DNA from: Comamonadaceae bacterium
Lineage (GTDB): Bacteria; Pseudomonadota; Gammaproteobacteria; Burkholderiales; Burkholderiaceae_C
Direction of reading: 5' to 3'
Length of the DNA stretch: 64,000 nucleotides
Assembly: GCA_947478725.1 (NCBI GenBank)
Contig: CANJWZ010000009.1
Coordinates: forward strand, 1 to 64,000
Shown here: positions 8,203-18,858 of the stretch, one piece after another
How the letters are laid out: every line of letters starts with the position of its first letter
How positions within the stretch are numbered: the stretch's first letter is position 1
Made by a program: the position numbers and the translations under genes
The notes under the pieces: model-generated
Told to the model about the DNA's origin: nothing
What the model saw: only the letters and a program-made list of their open reading frames with translations
Database searches by the model: none

Positions 8203-9678
8203 CTAACCGGGTACGCGCGCCATCACATGCGCGACCGCCGCCGTGAGCTTTTTGGCATACGGCACATGCAAAAACTCATTGGGCCCGTGGGCATTGCTTT
8301 TGGGGCCCAGCACGCCGCAAACCATCATCTGCGCTTTCGGGAAGCCTTTGCTCAGCATGTTCATCAGCGGAATGGTGCCGCCTTGACCGATGGTGCCGCA
8401 AGGCGCGCCAAAGAAGTTTTGTGAGGCATCGTTCAGCGCATTGTCAAACCAGTCCACCGTGCTGGGCGCGTTCCAGCCGGTCGCGCCACCGCCACCTTCA
8501 AAGGTGACTTTGGCGTTGTAGGGTGCGTTGTCTTCCAGCAGTTTTTTGAGTTCCTGAACCGCTTGCGACGCATCGACCAGTGGCGGAAAGCGCAGCGACA
8601 ACTTGAAGGCGGTGTAGGGCCGCAGCACGTTGCCCGCGTCCTTCAGGGCCGGAAAGCCTTCCGCGCCGGTGACGCTGAGCGTGGGCCGCCAGGTGCGGTT
8701 GAGCAGCGCTTCGAGCGGGTCGGTCGTCATCGGCAGTGTGAAGGCGCTTGAGCCTTCACAGTCGTAATGCGCCCACGGAAAGCGCTTGTACAGCTCGTCG
8801 CCCAGCGTGGCTGCCGTGGCTTTGGCCTGGGCCAGGCGATCAGCGGGAATGGCGCAGTGAAAGCTTTGCGGCAACAGGCGGCCGGTGGCGCTGTCTTCCA
8901 GCCTGTCCAGCACGTGGCGCATGATGCGAAAGCTCGACGGCACCACGCCACTGGCGTCGCCTGAATGCACGCCTTCGTCCAGCACCTCGACCTTCAGCAC
9001 ACCGCCGCCCATACCGCGCAGGCTGGTGGTCAGCCACAGCTGGTCATAGTTGCCCGCGCCAGAATCCAGGCACACCACCAAGGCCACATCGCCCAGGCGT
9101 TTGCGCAGCGCGTCAACATACGGCAGCAAATCGTAAGAGCCGCTTTCCTCGCAGGTTTCAATCAGTCCCACGATGCGCGGGTGCGGCACGTTTTGCGCCT
9201 TCAGGGCTTGCACCGCCGCTATGCTGGCGTACACGGCATAGCCGTCGTCTGCACCGCCGCGTCCGTAGAGCTTGCCGCCTTGATACTTGGGTGTCCAGGG
9301 CCCGAGGTCGCTGCGCCAGCCGGTAAATTCGGGTTGCTTGTCGAGGTGGCCGTACATCAAGACGGTTTGGCTTGAGTCAGCACGTGTGGCGGGGATTTCA
9401 AAAAACAACACCGGCGTTCGGCCCTCCAGCCGAACAACCTCAAGCGTGAGGCCCTCAACCTTTTGCGCTTCAACCCAGGCAGCGGCGTTGCGCATCACCG
9501 TGTCGATATAACCGTGCGCCTTCCAGTCGGCGTCAAAGCCGGGTGATTTGGCAGGGATGGCGATGTAATCGCTGATCTGCTGGACGATGTCGCTGTCCCA
9601 CTGGGCGCTGACCTGGCTCAAGGCCTGAGCGGCATTCAAAATGTCAGCGGGGATTTCTTTGTGTAGGGGTGCGTTCAT
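8203..9678 (-). CDS. M20 family metallopeptidase (dipeptidase/carboxypeptidase)
   Basis: The 491-residue enzyme has the di-zinc ligand pattern of M20 peptidases: MYGHLDKQP (His and Asp), GRGGADDGY (bridging Asp), ETCEESGS (Glu pair), and a C-terminal HGPNEFLH histidine. The inserted middle domain would form the dimerisation lid. The length is that of the larger CNDP-like dipeptidase/carboxypeptidase subgroup, likely cytosolic, with no signal peptide. A good AGGAG precedes ATG 9678. The start overlaps the stop of psd (ATGA), so it is the last gene of the minus-strand run. The substrate is unknown. Confidence 0.88.
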   Translation of the reverse strand: MNAPLHKEIPADILNAAQALSQVSAQWDSDIVQQISDYIAIPAKSPGFDADWKAHGYIDTVMRNAAAWVEAQKVEGLTLEVVRLEGRTPVLFFEIPATRADSSQTVLMYGHLDKQPEFTGWRSDLGPWTPKYQGGKLYGRGGADDGYAVYASIAAVQALKAQNVPHPRIVGLIETCEESGSYDLLPYVDALRKRLGDVALVVCLDSGAGNYDQLWLTTSLRGMGGGVLKVEVLDEGVHSGDASGVVPSSFRIMRHVLDRLEDSATGRLLPQSFHCAIPADRLAQAKATAATLGDELYKRFPWAHYDCEGSSAFTLPMTTDPLEALLNRTWRPTLSVTGAEGFPALKDAGNVLRPYTAFKLSLRFPPLVDASQAVQELKKLLEDNAPYNAKVTFEGGGGATGWNAPSTVDWFDNALNDASQNFFGAPCGTIGQGGTIPLMNMLSKGFPKAQMMVCGVLGPKSNAHGPNEFLHVPYAKKLTAAVAHVMARVPG

Positions 9679-10538
9679 GTCGGCTCCTGAATAGCTTGGT
9701 ACTGTGCCATCGCCTCGCCCAAACGAATGGCACGGGTTGGCTCCCATACCGGATTGAAGGCCAGTGATGTCTGGGGAAACAACATCACGACAGTTGAGCC
9801 TAACAAAAATCGGCCCATCTCGTCACCCTGCTTTAATTCAACCTGCTGGTCAGCATAGTTCCAGGTTTTGACGTCCGGCAAGCGCGGCGGGTTGACCACG
9901 CCATGCCACACGGTGGCCATGCTGCCAACAATGGTGGCGCCAACCAGCACCAACACAAACGGGCCGCGATCAGATTCAAACACGCACACGACCCGCTCAT
10001 TGCGCGCAAACAGGCCTGGCACACCACGCGCTGTGGTCGGGTTGACAGAAAACAAATCACCCGGCACGTAGATCATTTGCAGCAGACGTCCATCACACGG
10101 CATGTGGATGCGGTGATAGTCCCTGGGGCTCAGGTACAGCGTGGCAAAGCTGCCATCCCTGAACTGTTCTGCCAGTGCTGCGTCGCCGCCGACCAGTGCG
10201 GTGGTGGAATAGCGATGCCCTTTGGCCTGAAAAATCTGGTCACCCGAGATCGGGCCAAACTGGCTGACGGCGCCATCAACCGGGCAAATCAGATCAGCAG
10301 TGGCCAGTGGCCGTGCATCGGGCTTGAGGGCCCGGGTGAAAAAATCATTGAAGCTGGCGTAGCTGGCGATGTCGCTGTTGAGCGCCTCGTCCATGTTGAC
10401 CTGGTACTTGGCGACAAACCAGCGGATGGTTTCAAGCGTGACCCAGCCGCGCTCGCCTCTGGCAACCCAGCCGGAAAATGCATTGATCGCGTGGTTGGGG
10501 GTCAGGTATTGGGGGAGTACAGCTAGGCGAGGGTACAT
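9675..10538 (-). CDS. psd: Phosphatidylserine decarboxylase proenzyme
   Basis: The 287-residue pyruvoyl enzyme converts phosphatidylserine to phosphatidylethanolamine at the inner membrane. The self-cleavage site LGST is visible at residues 246-249 (Gly247/Ser248), so the proenzyme would give a beta chain of about 247 residues and a short alpha chain with an N-terminal pyruvoyl group. The catalytic blocks CPVDGAVSQFG and SPRDYHRIHMP match PSD type I. It sits 4 bases downstream of the SulP gene and overlaps the M20 peptidase gene by 4 bases, implying co-transcription. Confidence 0.95.
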   Translation of the reverse strand: MYPRLAVLPQYLTPNHAINAFSGWVARGERGWVTLETIRWFVAKYQVNMDEALNSDIASYASFNDFFTRALKPDARPLATADLICPVDGAVSQFGPISGDQIFQAKGHRYSTTALVGGDAALAEQFRDGSFATLYLSPRDYHRIHMPCDGRLLQMIYVPGDLFSVNPTTARGVPGLFARNERVVCVFESDRGPFVLVLVGATIVGSMATVWHGVVNPPRLPDVKTWNYADQQVELKQGDEMGRFLLGSTVVMLFPQTSLAFNPVWEPTRAIRLGEAMAQYQAIQEPT

Positions 10539-10542
10539 CGGC

Positions 10543-12321
10543 TCATTTTATGGGGTCGCCGGGCATGGGGACGGTTTTACATTCCCAAAAAACACGCGCC
10601 GTGCAGGTGCTGCAAATCTGCGGGTCCAGCTTGGGGAAGATAGTGGCAATCGCTACCCGCTTGTCGGGGAACTGATGCTCTGGCCCGAGCAAACGCGTAA
10701 AACCTGTGGTTTGCCACATGGCAATGACTTCTGGACGCGGCCTGTGAAAGTACAAATCGCCGCCCATGGCCCGGCGGGCGTTCAGTTCTTGCTCCCAAAG
10801 CTCGGCCCCCGCCAAATCGATGAAGTTCATGCTCTTGCCCATCACCAGCAAGTGTTTTTGCGAATGAGCCTCATGGCGCAAGGCATGCAGCTTGTCTGCC
10901 ACGTGCTGAGTGGCGCCAAAATAAACCTCGCCTTCCATTCTCAACAACTTGAGCTGCGGGCATTCAGGCAGGGCAGATGCGTTGTTGTCCAGAACCACGA
11001 ACTTGCGATTCAGGTCTGGTGCGTCAAAGCCCATGCTGCGCATCGCAGGCTTGGAGGTACGGTACAAAAATGTCATCAGCGACAACAACGTGCCCAGCAA
11101 AATAGCCATCTCCAGGCGGATCGTCAGGGTGGCCATCAACGTGGCCAGCGCGACGGCAAACTCGGTCCGACTCAGGCGAGCAAGTTCGCGCCAGCGCGGC
11201 GCATCAAACAAAAACACCGACACCAACAGCAGCAAGCCCGCCAGCGCCGCCATCGGGATTTTGGCCAGCAGCATGCTGCTGATGGCGACCAGTGCCAAGA
11301 CCAGCACCGCAGAGAACACCGCTGCCAGCGGCGTGCGCGCACCCGCTTGCAGGTTGGGCATGGAGCGGTTCATCGAGCCGCACGACACATAACAAGAGAA
11401 AAAACCGCCCACGATATTTGACAGCCCTTGCCCGCGAAATTCGCGGTTGGGATCAATCCGCTGCCCCGATTTGGCCGCCACAGCCTTGGCGATCGAGATG
11501 GCTTGGCCCAGCGCCACAATCGTCAGTGCAAAGGCCAAGCCCAGCAGTTCCGACACAGAAGTCCAGCTTATTTGCGGCAACACAAACTGCGGCCAGGGTG
11601 TGGCGATTTGGCCAATCGTTCGAACGGTCATGCCGGTGCCCGTTGCCAACGCTGTTGCCGCCGCCAAACCGATCAACATAAAAGGCCAAGCTGGCTGAAA
11701 ATAACGCACGCCCAGCGCCACCAGCACAGTCGCAGCGCCTACCACCAGTGCCGCTTTATCCATGTGGGCCAGCTGAGTGGCAACATGCATCAGCACACTG
11801 GAGGCACCGCGCTCTTTGGCAGGCAACAAGCCCAAGAAATCAGGCAGTGCATAAATAGCGATCAGAACTGCCGCGCCGGAGGTAAATCCAAAAAGTGCGG
11901 CTGGCGAAATAAAGTTGGCCAGGCTGCCCAGACGCAGCGCACCAATCAGAAATTGCATCACGCCCACCATCAGCGTCACAGCCAGTGCCAGCTGAATATA
12001 AGCCGGGCTAAAGGCCAGGGCCAGCGGGGACAGCATGGCAAACAAGGCCAACGAATTGGCGTTGGTGGGCCCCGACATCACATGCCAGCTGGAGCCAAAC
12101 AGCGCTGCAATGATGCAAGGAATCACCGCGGTGTACAAACCGTACTGCGGCGGCAAACCGGCCAGCGTCGCAAACGCAATGCCTTGGGGCAACACCAGCA
12201 CAGCACCCAGCAAGCCAGCCAGGGCATCGGCGCGCAGGGTGGTCGGCGTGACGCTTTGCGTCCAGTCACCAAAAAGGCGCTGCCAGACAGACCTGTTGTG
12301 TGTGATGGATGCGCTCTGCAT
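10543..12321 (-). CDS. SulP family anion (sulfate) permease with STAS domain
   Basis: The 592-residue inner-membrane protein has an N-terminal SulP transporter core (about residues 25-420, many hydrophobic segments) containing the family stretch LPQGIAFATLAGLPPQYGLY and the GPTNANSLALFAM segment. A cytosolic STAS domain follows (about 440-560). The last 25 residues carry an unusual cysteine cluster, CSTCTARVFWEC, that is not part of the standard STAS fold. Likely substrates are sulfate or another anion or dicarboxylate. It lies directly downstream of the chromate transporter gene and upstream of psd. Proximity to metX/metW would fit sulfur supply, but that is inference. Confidence 0.88.
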   Translation of the reverse strand: MQSASITHNRSVWQRLFGDWTQSVTPTTLRADALAGLLGAVLVLPQGIAFATLAGLPPQYGLYTAVIPCIIAALFGSSWHVMSGPTNANSLALFAMLSPLALAFSPAYIQLALAVTLMVGVMQFLIGALRLGSLANFISPAALFGFTSGAAVLIAIYALPDFLGLLPAKERGASSVLMHVATQLAHMDKAALVVGAATVLVALGVRYFQPAWPFMLIGLAAATALATGTGMTVRTIGQIATPWPQFVLPQISWTSVSELLGLAFALTIVALGQAISIAKAVAAKSGQRIDPNREFRGQGLSNIVGGFFSCYVSCGSMNRSMPNLQAGARTPLAAVFSAVLVLALVAISSMLLAKIPMAALAGLLLLVSVFLFDAPRWRELARLSRTEFAVALATLMATLTIRLEMAILLGTLLSLMTFLYRTSKPAMRSMGFDAPDLNRKFVVLDNNASALPECPQLKLLRMEGEVYFGATQHVADKLHALRHEAHSQKHLLVMGKSMNFIDLAGAELWEQELNARRAMGGDLYFHRPRPEVIAMWQTTGFTRLLGPEHQFPDKRVAIATIFPKLDPQICSTCTARVFWECKTVPMPGDPIK

Positions 12322-12352
12322 AAGACGAGCTTAACGCGCCTGAAGGATCAAT

Positions 12353-13726
12353 TTAGACCATCCCCGCCATGCGAAGCGCCAGCCCTACACCAGCCGACAC
12401 AGCAATCACCCGGATCACGCCCCACTTCAAGCGCCACAAGGCCAGCGCAGCGCATAGCGCGATCGCCAGCGCCACCCCGTCAAGCGGCCCGTTGGAGCCA
12501 CTGGGATAGGCCACGGCAGCCAAAAAAAACAAGGCCAGATTGGCGATCACACCCACCACGGCTGCCGTGACGGCGGCCAGCGGCGCTGTCAGTTTGAGGT
12601 TGCCACGGGTCGACTCAACGTAGGGCCCGCCCGCCAGAATAAAAATAAACGATGGCAAAAACGTGAACCAGGTCGCCACGCAAGCGGCCAGCGCAGCGCC
12701 CACAAACGGCATGCCCGGGCCAAGCACCTCTTTGCCCCAGCCGGCTACAAAACCCACAAACGCCACAATGATGATGAGCGGGCCGGGCGTGGTTTCACCC
12801 AGCGCCAGGCCGTCCATCATTTGCGCCGTGGTCAGCCACTGGTAATGCTCCACCGCCGCCTGGTTAACGTAGGGCAGCACGGCGTACGCACCGCCAAAAG
12901 TCAGCAACGCCGCCTTGGTAAAAAACCAGCCGATCTGCGTCAATGTGCCTTGCCAGCCATGGTTTAAAAACAGCAATGCCATGGGCAGCAGCCACAGCGC
13001 GGCACCGGCCAGCAGCACCAGTGCCAGCCGTGACGGCCTGAACATCGCATGCGGTGGCGTTGGCGTGTCGTCATCCACCAGTGCCGCCTGATGCGCGCCC
13101 TGACCCTTGGCGGCATGACCACTGGCTTTGCCCAAGGCGCCGGGCGCCAGCCGCGACACCACCACACCGATCAACATCGCGGTCAGCACCACCAGCGGGA
13201 AAGGCAGCTTGAACCACCAGATGCCGACAAAACTCATCGCTGCCAGCGCCCACGGAACCGGCGACAACCTCGGATGACCCAAGGACTTGCTCGCAATTCG
13301 GTGCAGGGCATGGAGCACAATCGCCGCCACCGCAGGCTTGATGCCGTAAAAAATACCCGCAACGATGGGCTGCTGCCCAAAGGCCATGTAGACCCAGCTC
13401 AGCACGATCAGCAGCAGCAGCGACGGCAGCACGAACAGCACGCCCGCCACCACGCCGCCCCAGGTGCGGTGCATCAGCCAGCCGAGGTAGGTGGCCAGTT
13501 GCTGCGCCTCAGGGCCAGGCAGCACCATGCAAAAGTTCAGCGCGTGCAAAAACCGTTTTTCAGATATCCAGCGGCGCTTTTCCACCAGCTCGCGGTGCAT
13601 GATGGCAATTTGCCCGGCGGGGCCGCCAAAGCTGATGAAGCCCAGTTGGAGCCAAAAGCGCAGCGCGGCCATGAAAGTCACGGTAGGGGGCTCTGGCACT
13701 TTTGTGAAACCCATGGTGACCCACAT
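12353..13726 (-). CDS. chrA: Chromate efflux transporter ChrA (two-domain CHR)
   Basis: The 457-residue membrane protein consists of two homologous CHR halves. The first carries FGGPAGQIAIMH (about residue 33) and the second FGGAYAVLPYV and GLALGETTPGPL (about 270-310). They are joined by a hydrophilic linker near residues 210-230. Long-chain CHR proteins export chromate in exchange for protons. Chromate enters cells through sulfate transporters, so location next to a SulP permease is notable. It begins 3 bases after metW and precedes the SulP gene by 31 bases; no ChrB regulator is adjacent. Confidence 0.9.
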   Translation of the reverse strand: MWVTMGFTKVPEPPTVTFMAALRFWLQLGFISFGGPAGQIAIMHRELVEKRRWISEKRFLHALNFCMVLPGPEAQQLATYLGWLMHRTWGGVVAGVLFVLPSLLLLIVLSWVYMAFGQQPIVAGIFYGIKPAVAAIVLHALHRIASKSLGHPRLSPVPWALAAMSFVGIWWFKLPFPLVVLTAMLIGVVVSRLAPGALGKASGHAAKGQGAHQAALVDDDTPTPPHAMFRPSRLALVLLAGAALWLLPMALLFLNHGWQGTLTQIGWFFTKAALLTFGGAYAVLPYVNQAAVEHYQWLTTAQMMDGLALGETTPGPLIIIVAFVGFVAGWGKEVLGPGMPFVGAALAACVATWFTFLPSFIFILAGGPYVESTRGNLKLTAPLAAVTAAVVGVIANLALFFLAAVAYPSGSNGPLDGVALAIALCAALALWRLKWGVIRVIAVSAGVGLALRMAGMV

Positions 13727-13729
13727 CTC

Positions 13730-14320
13730 TTACTGGCGCTGAAACTTGAACACCGCCCGGCCGGCCAGCGCATTCGGCCAAAAACGAACCTCTTGGCCGT
13801 CTTGCAGGCCAAACTGGTCAATGATGTCAAGCTGGTTTTTGATGGCCAGCGCCTTAAAGTCCTGCAGTGTGCCGACCCGAATGTTGGGGGTGTCGTACCA
13901 CTGGTAAGGCAGCACTTTGGTCACCGGCATCCGGCCGCGCAGCACAGCCAGGCGGTTGGGCCAATGGCCGAAGTTCGGAAACACGACGATGCCGATTCGC
14001 CCGACGCGGGCGGTCTCGCGCAGCATGACTTCAGCATTTCTCAGGTGCTGTAGCGTGTCGATTTGCAGCACCACATCAAACGAGGCGTCGCCAAATACAG
14101 CCAGACCTTCGTCCAGGTTGAGCTGAATCACATTCACGCCGCGCGCCACGCAAGCCTGCACATTGGCGTCGTTGATTTCAACGCCGTAGCCCGAGCAGCC
14201 GCGTTCCTTCATCAAGTAGGCCAGCAACTCGCCGGTACCGCAGCCCAGGTCCAGCACGCGCGAGCCCTGCGGCACGAGGCGGGCGATCGACAGCAGGTCT
14301 TGTGTAGGTTCAGCTGTCAT
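13730..14320 (-). CDS. metW: Methionine biosynthesis protein MetW
   Basis: The 196-residue protein has a class I SAM-methyltransferase-like fold with the [15 protein letters not shown] motif near residue 20 and the MetW-specific [10 protein letters not shown] block. MetW is required with MetX for full homoserine O-acyltransferase activity in many proteobacteria that lack MetA. The start overlaps the metX stop by 4 bases (14317-14320), a coupling typical of metXW. It may have no methyltransferase activity of its own. Confidence 0.95.
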   Translation of the reverse strand: MTAEPTQDLLSIARLVPQGSRVLDLGCGTGELLAYLMKERGCSGYGVEINDANVQACVARGVNVIQLNLDEGLAVFGDASFDVVLQIDTLQHLRNAEVMLRETARVGRIGIVVFPNFGHWPNRLAVLRGRMPVTKVLPYQWYDTPNIRVGTLQDFKALAIKNQLDIIDQFGLQDGQEVRFWPNALAGRAVFKFQRQ

Positions 14321-15546
14321 AAGGTCACTCTGCTCTTAAAATAAGAGCGCACAACACCCAAATAACGGGCATCTTCAAGCAAAAAGGCATCGTGCCCGTG
14401 GGGTGCATCGATCTCGGCGTAGCTCACGTCGATCTGGTTGTCCAGCAGCGCCTTGACGATTTCGCGGCTTCGGGCAGGGGCAAAGCGCCAGTCGGTGGTG
14501 AAGCTGACCAGCAAAAATTGGGCTGTGGCGTGTTTCAAAGCGGCGCTTAAATCGCCGCCAAACGCAGCAGCAGGGTCAAAGTAATCGAGCGCACGAGTGA
14601 TCAGTAAATACGTGTTCGCATCAAAGTATTCGCTGAACTTGTCGCCCTGGTAACGCAAATAGCTTTCGATTTGAAACTCAATCTCTTGAGTCGAGTATTT
14701 GAATGGCGTGGCTTCAATCGCATTGGCATTTCCTCGTCCAGCCGGGGCCGCAGAACCGGCTTTGCCGGGCTGCAGGCGCAGCGCCCCCTCGGGGGGCAGC
14801 GTCGTACGCGAAGCGACAAGCGTGGGGGCTTGTTTCCGGCCGAATTTCTCATTCATCACGTCATCACTTAAATAAGTGATATGACCAATCATTCGAGCAA
14901 TGCGCAGGCCGCGTTTGGGCAACACACCTTGCTCAGCATAGTGGCCTTCGCAAAAGTCGGGGTCGGTCACGATGGCGCGGCGGGCGACTTCGTTAAAGGC
15001 AATGTTCTCAGCGGTGAGATTAGGCGCGCTGGCCACCACCACCGCGTGGCGCACGCGGTCGGGGTATTGCAGCGTCCAGCTCAGGGCCTGCATGCCGCCC
15101 AGGCTGCCGCCCATCACAGCGGCCAGGGTTTGAATGCCCAGCGCATCCATCAGGCGAGCCTGTGCATCTACCCAGTCTTGCACGGTGACCACTGGAAAGT
15201 CGGCACCGTAAATTTTGCCGGTGTCAGGGTTGGTCTGCATCGGCCCGGTCGAGCCGAAGCAAGAGCCGAGATTGTTCACCCCGATGACAAAAAAATGGTC
15301 GGTATCGACCGGCTTGCCGGGGCCAATCATGGTGTCCCACCAACCTTCGGATTTTGGCTGGCCCTCATACACGCCGGCCACATGATGCGATGCATTCAGG
15401 GCGTGGCAAATCAGCACCGCGTTGGACCGGTCCGCATTCAAGCTGCCATAAGTCTCGTAGCTCAGGTCGTAGGCGCGAAGCGTTGCGCCGCTTTGCAGCG
15501 GCAAGGCTTCTTCAAAATGCATGGACTGCGGTGTGGCGATCAACAT
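14317..15546 (-). CDS. metX: Homoserine O-acyltransferase MetX with internal repeat-derived insertion
   Basis: This 409-residue alpha/beta-hydrolase acylates homoserine, the first committed step of methionine synthesis. Visible features are the [11 protein letters not shown] oxyanion block, the nucleophile elbow [10 protein letters not shown] (Ser) and the C-terminal Asp/His elements ([20 protein letters not shown]). Family members are usually about 370-380 residues. The excess comes from an insertion between NEKFGRK and the YSTQEIEF...YLRYQGDKF block. About 16 codons of it are a GC-palindrome repeat (14781-14829), and the flanking GC-rich sequence extends it to 35-40 residues. The insertion lies before the lid-side helices, not in the catalytic triad, so activity may survive. 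ATG 15546 gives the standard N-terminus. Confidence 0.93.
   Translation of the reverse strand: MLIATPQSMHFEEALPLQSGATLRAYDLSYETYGSLNADRSNAVLICHALNASHHVAGVYEGQPKSEGWWDTMIGPGKPVDTDHFFVIGVNNLGSCFGSTGPMQTNPDTGKIYGADFPVVTVQDWVDAQARLMDALGIQTLAAVMGGSLGGMQALSWTLQYPDRVRHAVVVASAPNLTAENIAFNEVARRAIVTDPDFCEGHYAEQGVLPKRGLRIARMIGHITYLSDDVMNEKFGRKQAPTLVASRTTLPPEGALRLQPGKAGSAAPAGRGNANAIEATPFKYSTQEIEFQIESYLRYQGDKFSEYFDANTYLLITRALDYFDPAAAFGGDLSAALKHATAQFLLVSFTTDWRFAPARSREIVKALLDNQIDVSYAEIDAPHGHDAFLLEDARYLGVVRSYFKSRVTL
14781..14829. repeat. GC-palindrome dispersed element, copy A (inside metX)
   Basis: A 49-bp unit begins with a C-run/G-run hairpin (GCGCCCCCTCGGGGGGC) and ends AAGCGTGGGGGC. It matches the copy at 37104-37152 at 46 of 49 positions by hand alignment. 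In metX it is translated on the minus strand as [17 protein letters not shown] further small palindrome (CCGGCTTTGCCGG) sits next to it, within 14753-14770. Confidence 0.9.
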
Positions 15547-15564
15547 GGCGTGTGCATTGAAAAT

Positions 15565-15615
15565 AAAAAAACCCAGCGTCGCTAAAGGCGAGGCCGGGCG
15601 GGCTGGCGTCTTTAG
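15565..15615 (-). promoter_or_regulatory. Possible attenuator leader of metX
   Basis: Read on the minus strand, a GC-rich hairpin (CCAGC...GCTGG, with inner TCGC/GCGA) is followed by seven U residues and then metX 19 bases later. An alternative pairing between CTAAAGACG (15615-15607) and CGCCTTTAG (15590-15582), 8 of 9 complementary, would break the terminator stem. Mutually exclusive hairpins in front of a methionine gene suggest transcription attenuation or a riboswitch. I could not match it to a known SAM or SAH riboswitch. Confidence 0.4.
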
Positions 15616-15714
15616 CTGTACTTGTAAAGCGCCCGCAAGCTGTGGCAAATCGGCGCTGAATCAGTATATCAACTCTGGCGAGCGGGTGAAACTGCCGCGG
15701 GCGGCCGTTTTCGC

Positions 15715-16329
15715 TTATTTCGGGGCAGTTTCAATAAAACTGGGCCGTTGCGCCAGCTTGTCCTGCAGTTTGACCAGATTGGGGTAGGTGTCACGCCAAG
15801 CAATCTGTGGAAAGCGGTAGTCAAGATAACCCAGGGCGCAACCGACGGCCACGTCTGACAGGCTCAAGTGCACACCACTGCAAAACGGCTTGTCGGCCAG
15901 GCCGGTGCTCATGGCTTTGAGCACCGCGTTGATTTTGCTGATCTGGCGGTCTATCCAGGCCTGGCTGCGCTGCGCCTCGGTGCGGCCCTTGAAGATGACT
16001 TCCATCCGCGCCAGCAAAGCGGCGTCCATCAGGCCATCGGCCAGCGCTTCCCAGGTTTTGACTTCAGCGCGTTCGCGGCCCTGCGCCGGAATCAGCTTGC
16101 CGACGGGCGACAGCGTGTCCAGGTATTCGACAATCACGCGCGAGTCAAACACCGCCTCGCCGCCCTCCATGATCAGGCAAGGAACCTTGCCCAGCGGGTT
16201 CGACTCAGTGATGGCGGAATCTGGCGCCCACGCGTCCTCAATCACATACTGGTAGTCGAGCTTTTTTTCAGCCATCACCACGCGAACCTTGCGGGCGTAG
16301 GGACTGGCAGGAGAACCGATAAGCTTCAT
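15715..16329 (-). CDS. Glutathione S-transferase family protein
   Basis: The 204-residue cytosolic protein has an N-terminal thioredoxin-fold domain (GSPASPYARKVRVVMAEK, residues 5-22, with the SPYARK active-site-like loop and the GKVPCLI cis-proline motif). An alpha-helical GST C-terminal domain follows, containing the LSLSDVAVGCALGYL N-capping motif. The family conjugates glutathione or acts as a peroxidase or isomerase; the substrate is unknown. ATG 16329 is chosen as the canonical MKLIGSPASP start. The gene is 168 bases upstream of metX on the same strand, and divergent from purB. Confidence 0.9.
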   Translation of the reverse strand: MKLIGSPASPYARKVRVVMAEKKLDYQYVIEDAWAPDSAITESNPLGKVPCLIMEGGEAVFDSRVIVEYLDTLSPVGKLIPAQGRERAEVKTWEALADGLMDAALLARMEVIFKGRTEAQRSQAWIDRQISKINAVLKAMSTGLADKPFCSGVHLSLSDVAVGCALGYLDYRFPQIAWRDTYPNLVKLQDKLAQRPSFIETAPK

Positions 16330-16402
16330 AAATGTTTCTGGATGTCTTGATAGTTGAATTAGCAATTCTATCGATTTACCAGAACGGGCCCTTGGGGCCT
16401 GA

Positions 16403-17839
<1,437 letters not shown>

Positions 17840-17895
17840 GGCGTCCCTGAGCGGCGCTCGCCGTCCCGGTGCACCCAAGTGCAGAGCGGTGTGTT

Positions 17896-18774
17896 CTACA
17901 GCTCTATTTCAGCGGCCAAGGGCGCATGGTCCGACAGGTGCGACCAGGGCTTGTGCGGCAGCACCACGGGCTTGTGGCCCATCGCGTTGCGCACATAAAT
18001 TCGGTCCAGACGTAGCAAGGGCTTGCGTGCCGGAAAGGTCCGGGCGGGCTGGCCATGGGCTTGCACAAACACCTCACGCAAACCTGCGCCGACAGCCAGT
18101 TGTGTTTTGGCGCGGTGTCGCCAGTCATTGAAGTCGCCCGCCACCACCAGTGGCGCCTGGGTTGGCACCTTCGCCGCAATCAATTGGCAAAGCATGTCCA
18201 TTTGCTGGGTGCGGTGGGTTTCAGTCAGGCTCAGGTGCACGCAGATGGCGTGCAGGTTGACGCTGCGGCCCGGAAGCGCCAGCTCGCAGTGCAGCAGGCC
18301 GCGCCGCTCGGGACCGCTGATCGACACGTCGTGGTTTTCAAAATGCACGATGGGAAATTTTGACATCACCGCATTGCCGTGGTCGCCCTTGTCGTAGACA
18401 GCGTTGCGGCCATAGGCAAACTCGGGCCAGATGCTGTCGGCCAAAAACTCGTAATGCGGCGTGTCGGGGTAGTTGTCAAATTTGTCGCCATGCTGCGTGT
18501 GGCTGCCGGTGACTTCCTGCAAGAACACGACATCTGCACCGATTTTGCGCACCGCCTCACGCAGCTCGGGCAAGATGAACTTGCGGTTAAAAAACGTAAA
18601 ACCCTTGTGAATATTGACCGTCAGCACCTTGATGAAAAACGTCTTGGCGGCGGCAAGCGCTCGCTGTGCTTCGGCGCGCACGTCGGCGTCGACCGCAGGC
18701 GGCACAGGTTCCTGCGGCGCTGTGTGAGATTTTTTGACTTCCGTACCGACATCTAGCGATTCGGGTAGGTTCAT
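17896..18774 (-). CDS. Endonuclease/exonuclease/phosphatase family protein
   Basis: The roughly 292-residue protein has the EEP (DNase I-like) fold. Metal and catalytic motifs are in order: LTVNIHKG (Asn), VFLQEVTGS (Glu), HAICVHLSL (His), VVAGDFNDWRH (Asp/Asn) and HLSDHAPLAAEI (Asp-His). No signal peptide is seen; an N-terminal 45-residue charged region precedes the domain. Members cleave nucleic acids or phospholipid/inositol phosphates, and the substrate is not evident. A GTG start at 18819 would add 15 residues; I favour ATG 18774, but neither has a strong ribosome binding site. It follows otnI on the same strand by 84 bases. Confidence 0.82.
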   Translation of the reverse strand: MNLPESLDVGTEVKKSHTAPQEPVPPAVDADVRAEAQRALAAAKTFFIKVLTVNIHKGFTFFNRKFILPELREAVRKIGADVVFLQEVTGSHTQHGDKFDNYPDTPHYEFLADSIWPEFAYGRNAVYDKGDHGNAVMSKFPIVHFENHDVSISGPERRGLLHCELALPGRSVNLHAICVHLSLTETHRTQQMDMLCQLIAAKVPTQAPLVVAGDFNDWRHRAKTQLAVGAGLREVFVQAHGQPARTFPARKPLLRLDRIYVRNAMGHKPVVLPHKPWSHLSDHAPLAAEIEL

Positions 18775-18858
18775 GGATGAGCGATCACTTGGCGTCAATT
18801 GTTGCCTTGAAGCCGTCACCGTGCTTGTAAGACGGGCGGCTGATCTTTACCCGCAACC

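Noticed and set aside
11428-12570. 380-codon plus-strand open frame across the SulP gene
   Set aside because: His/Gln/Arg-rich shadow of the minus-strand SulP gene, without a ribosome binding site or domain.
13049-14053. 334-codon plus-strand frame across chrA and metW
   Set aside because: It is antisense to two well-identified genes and has typical shadow composition.
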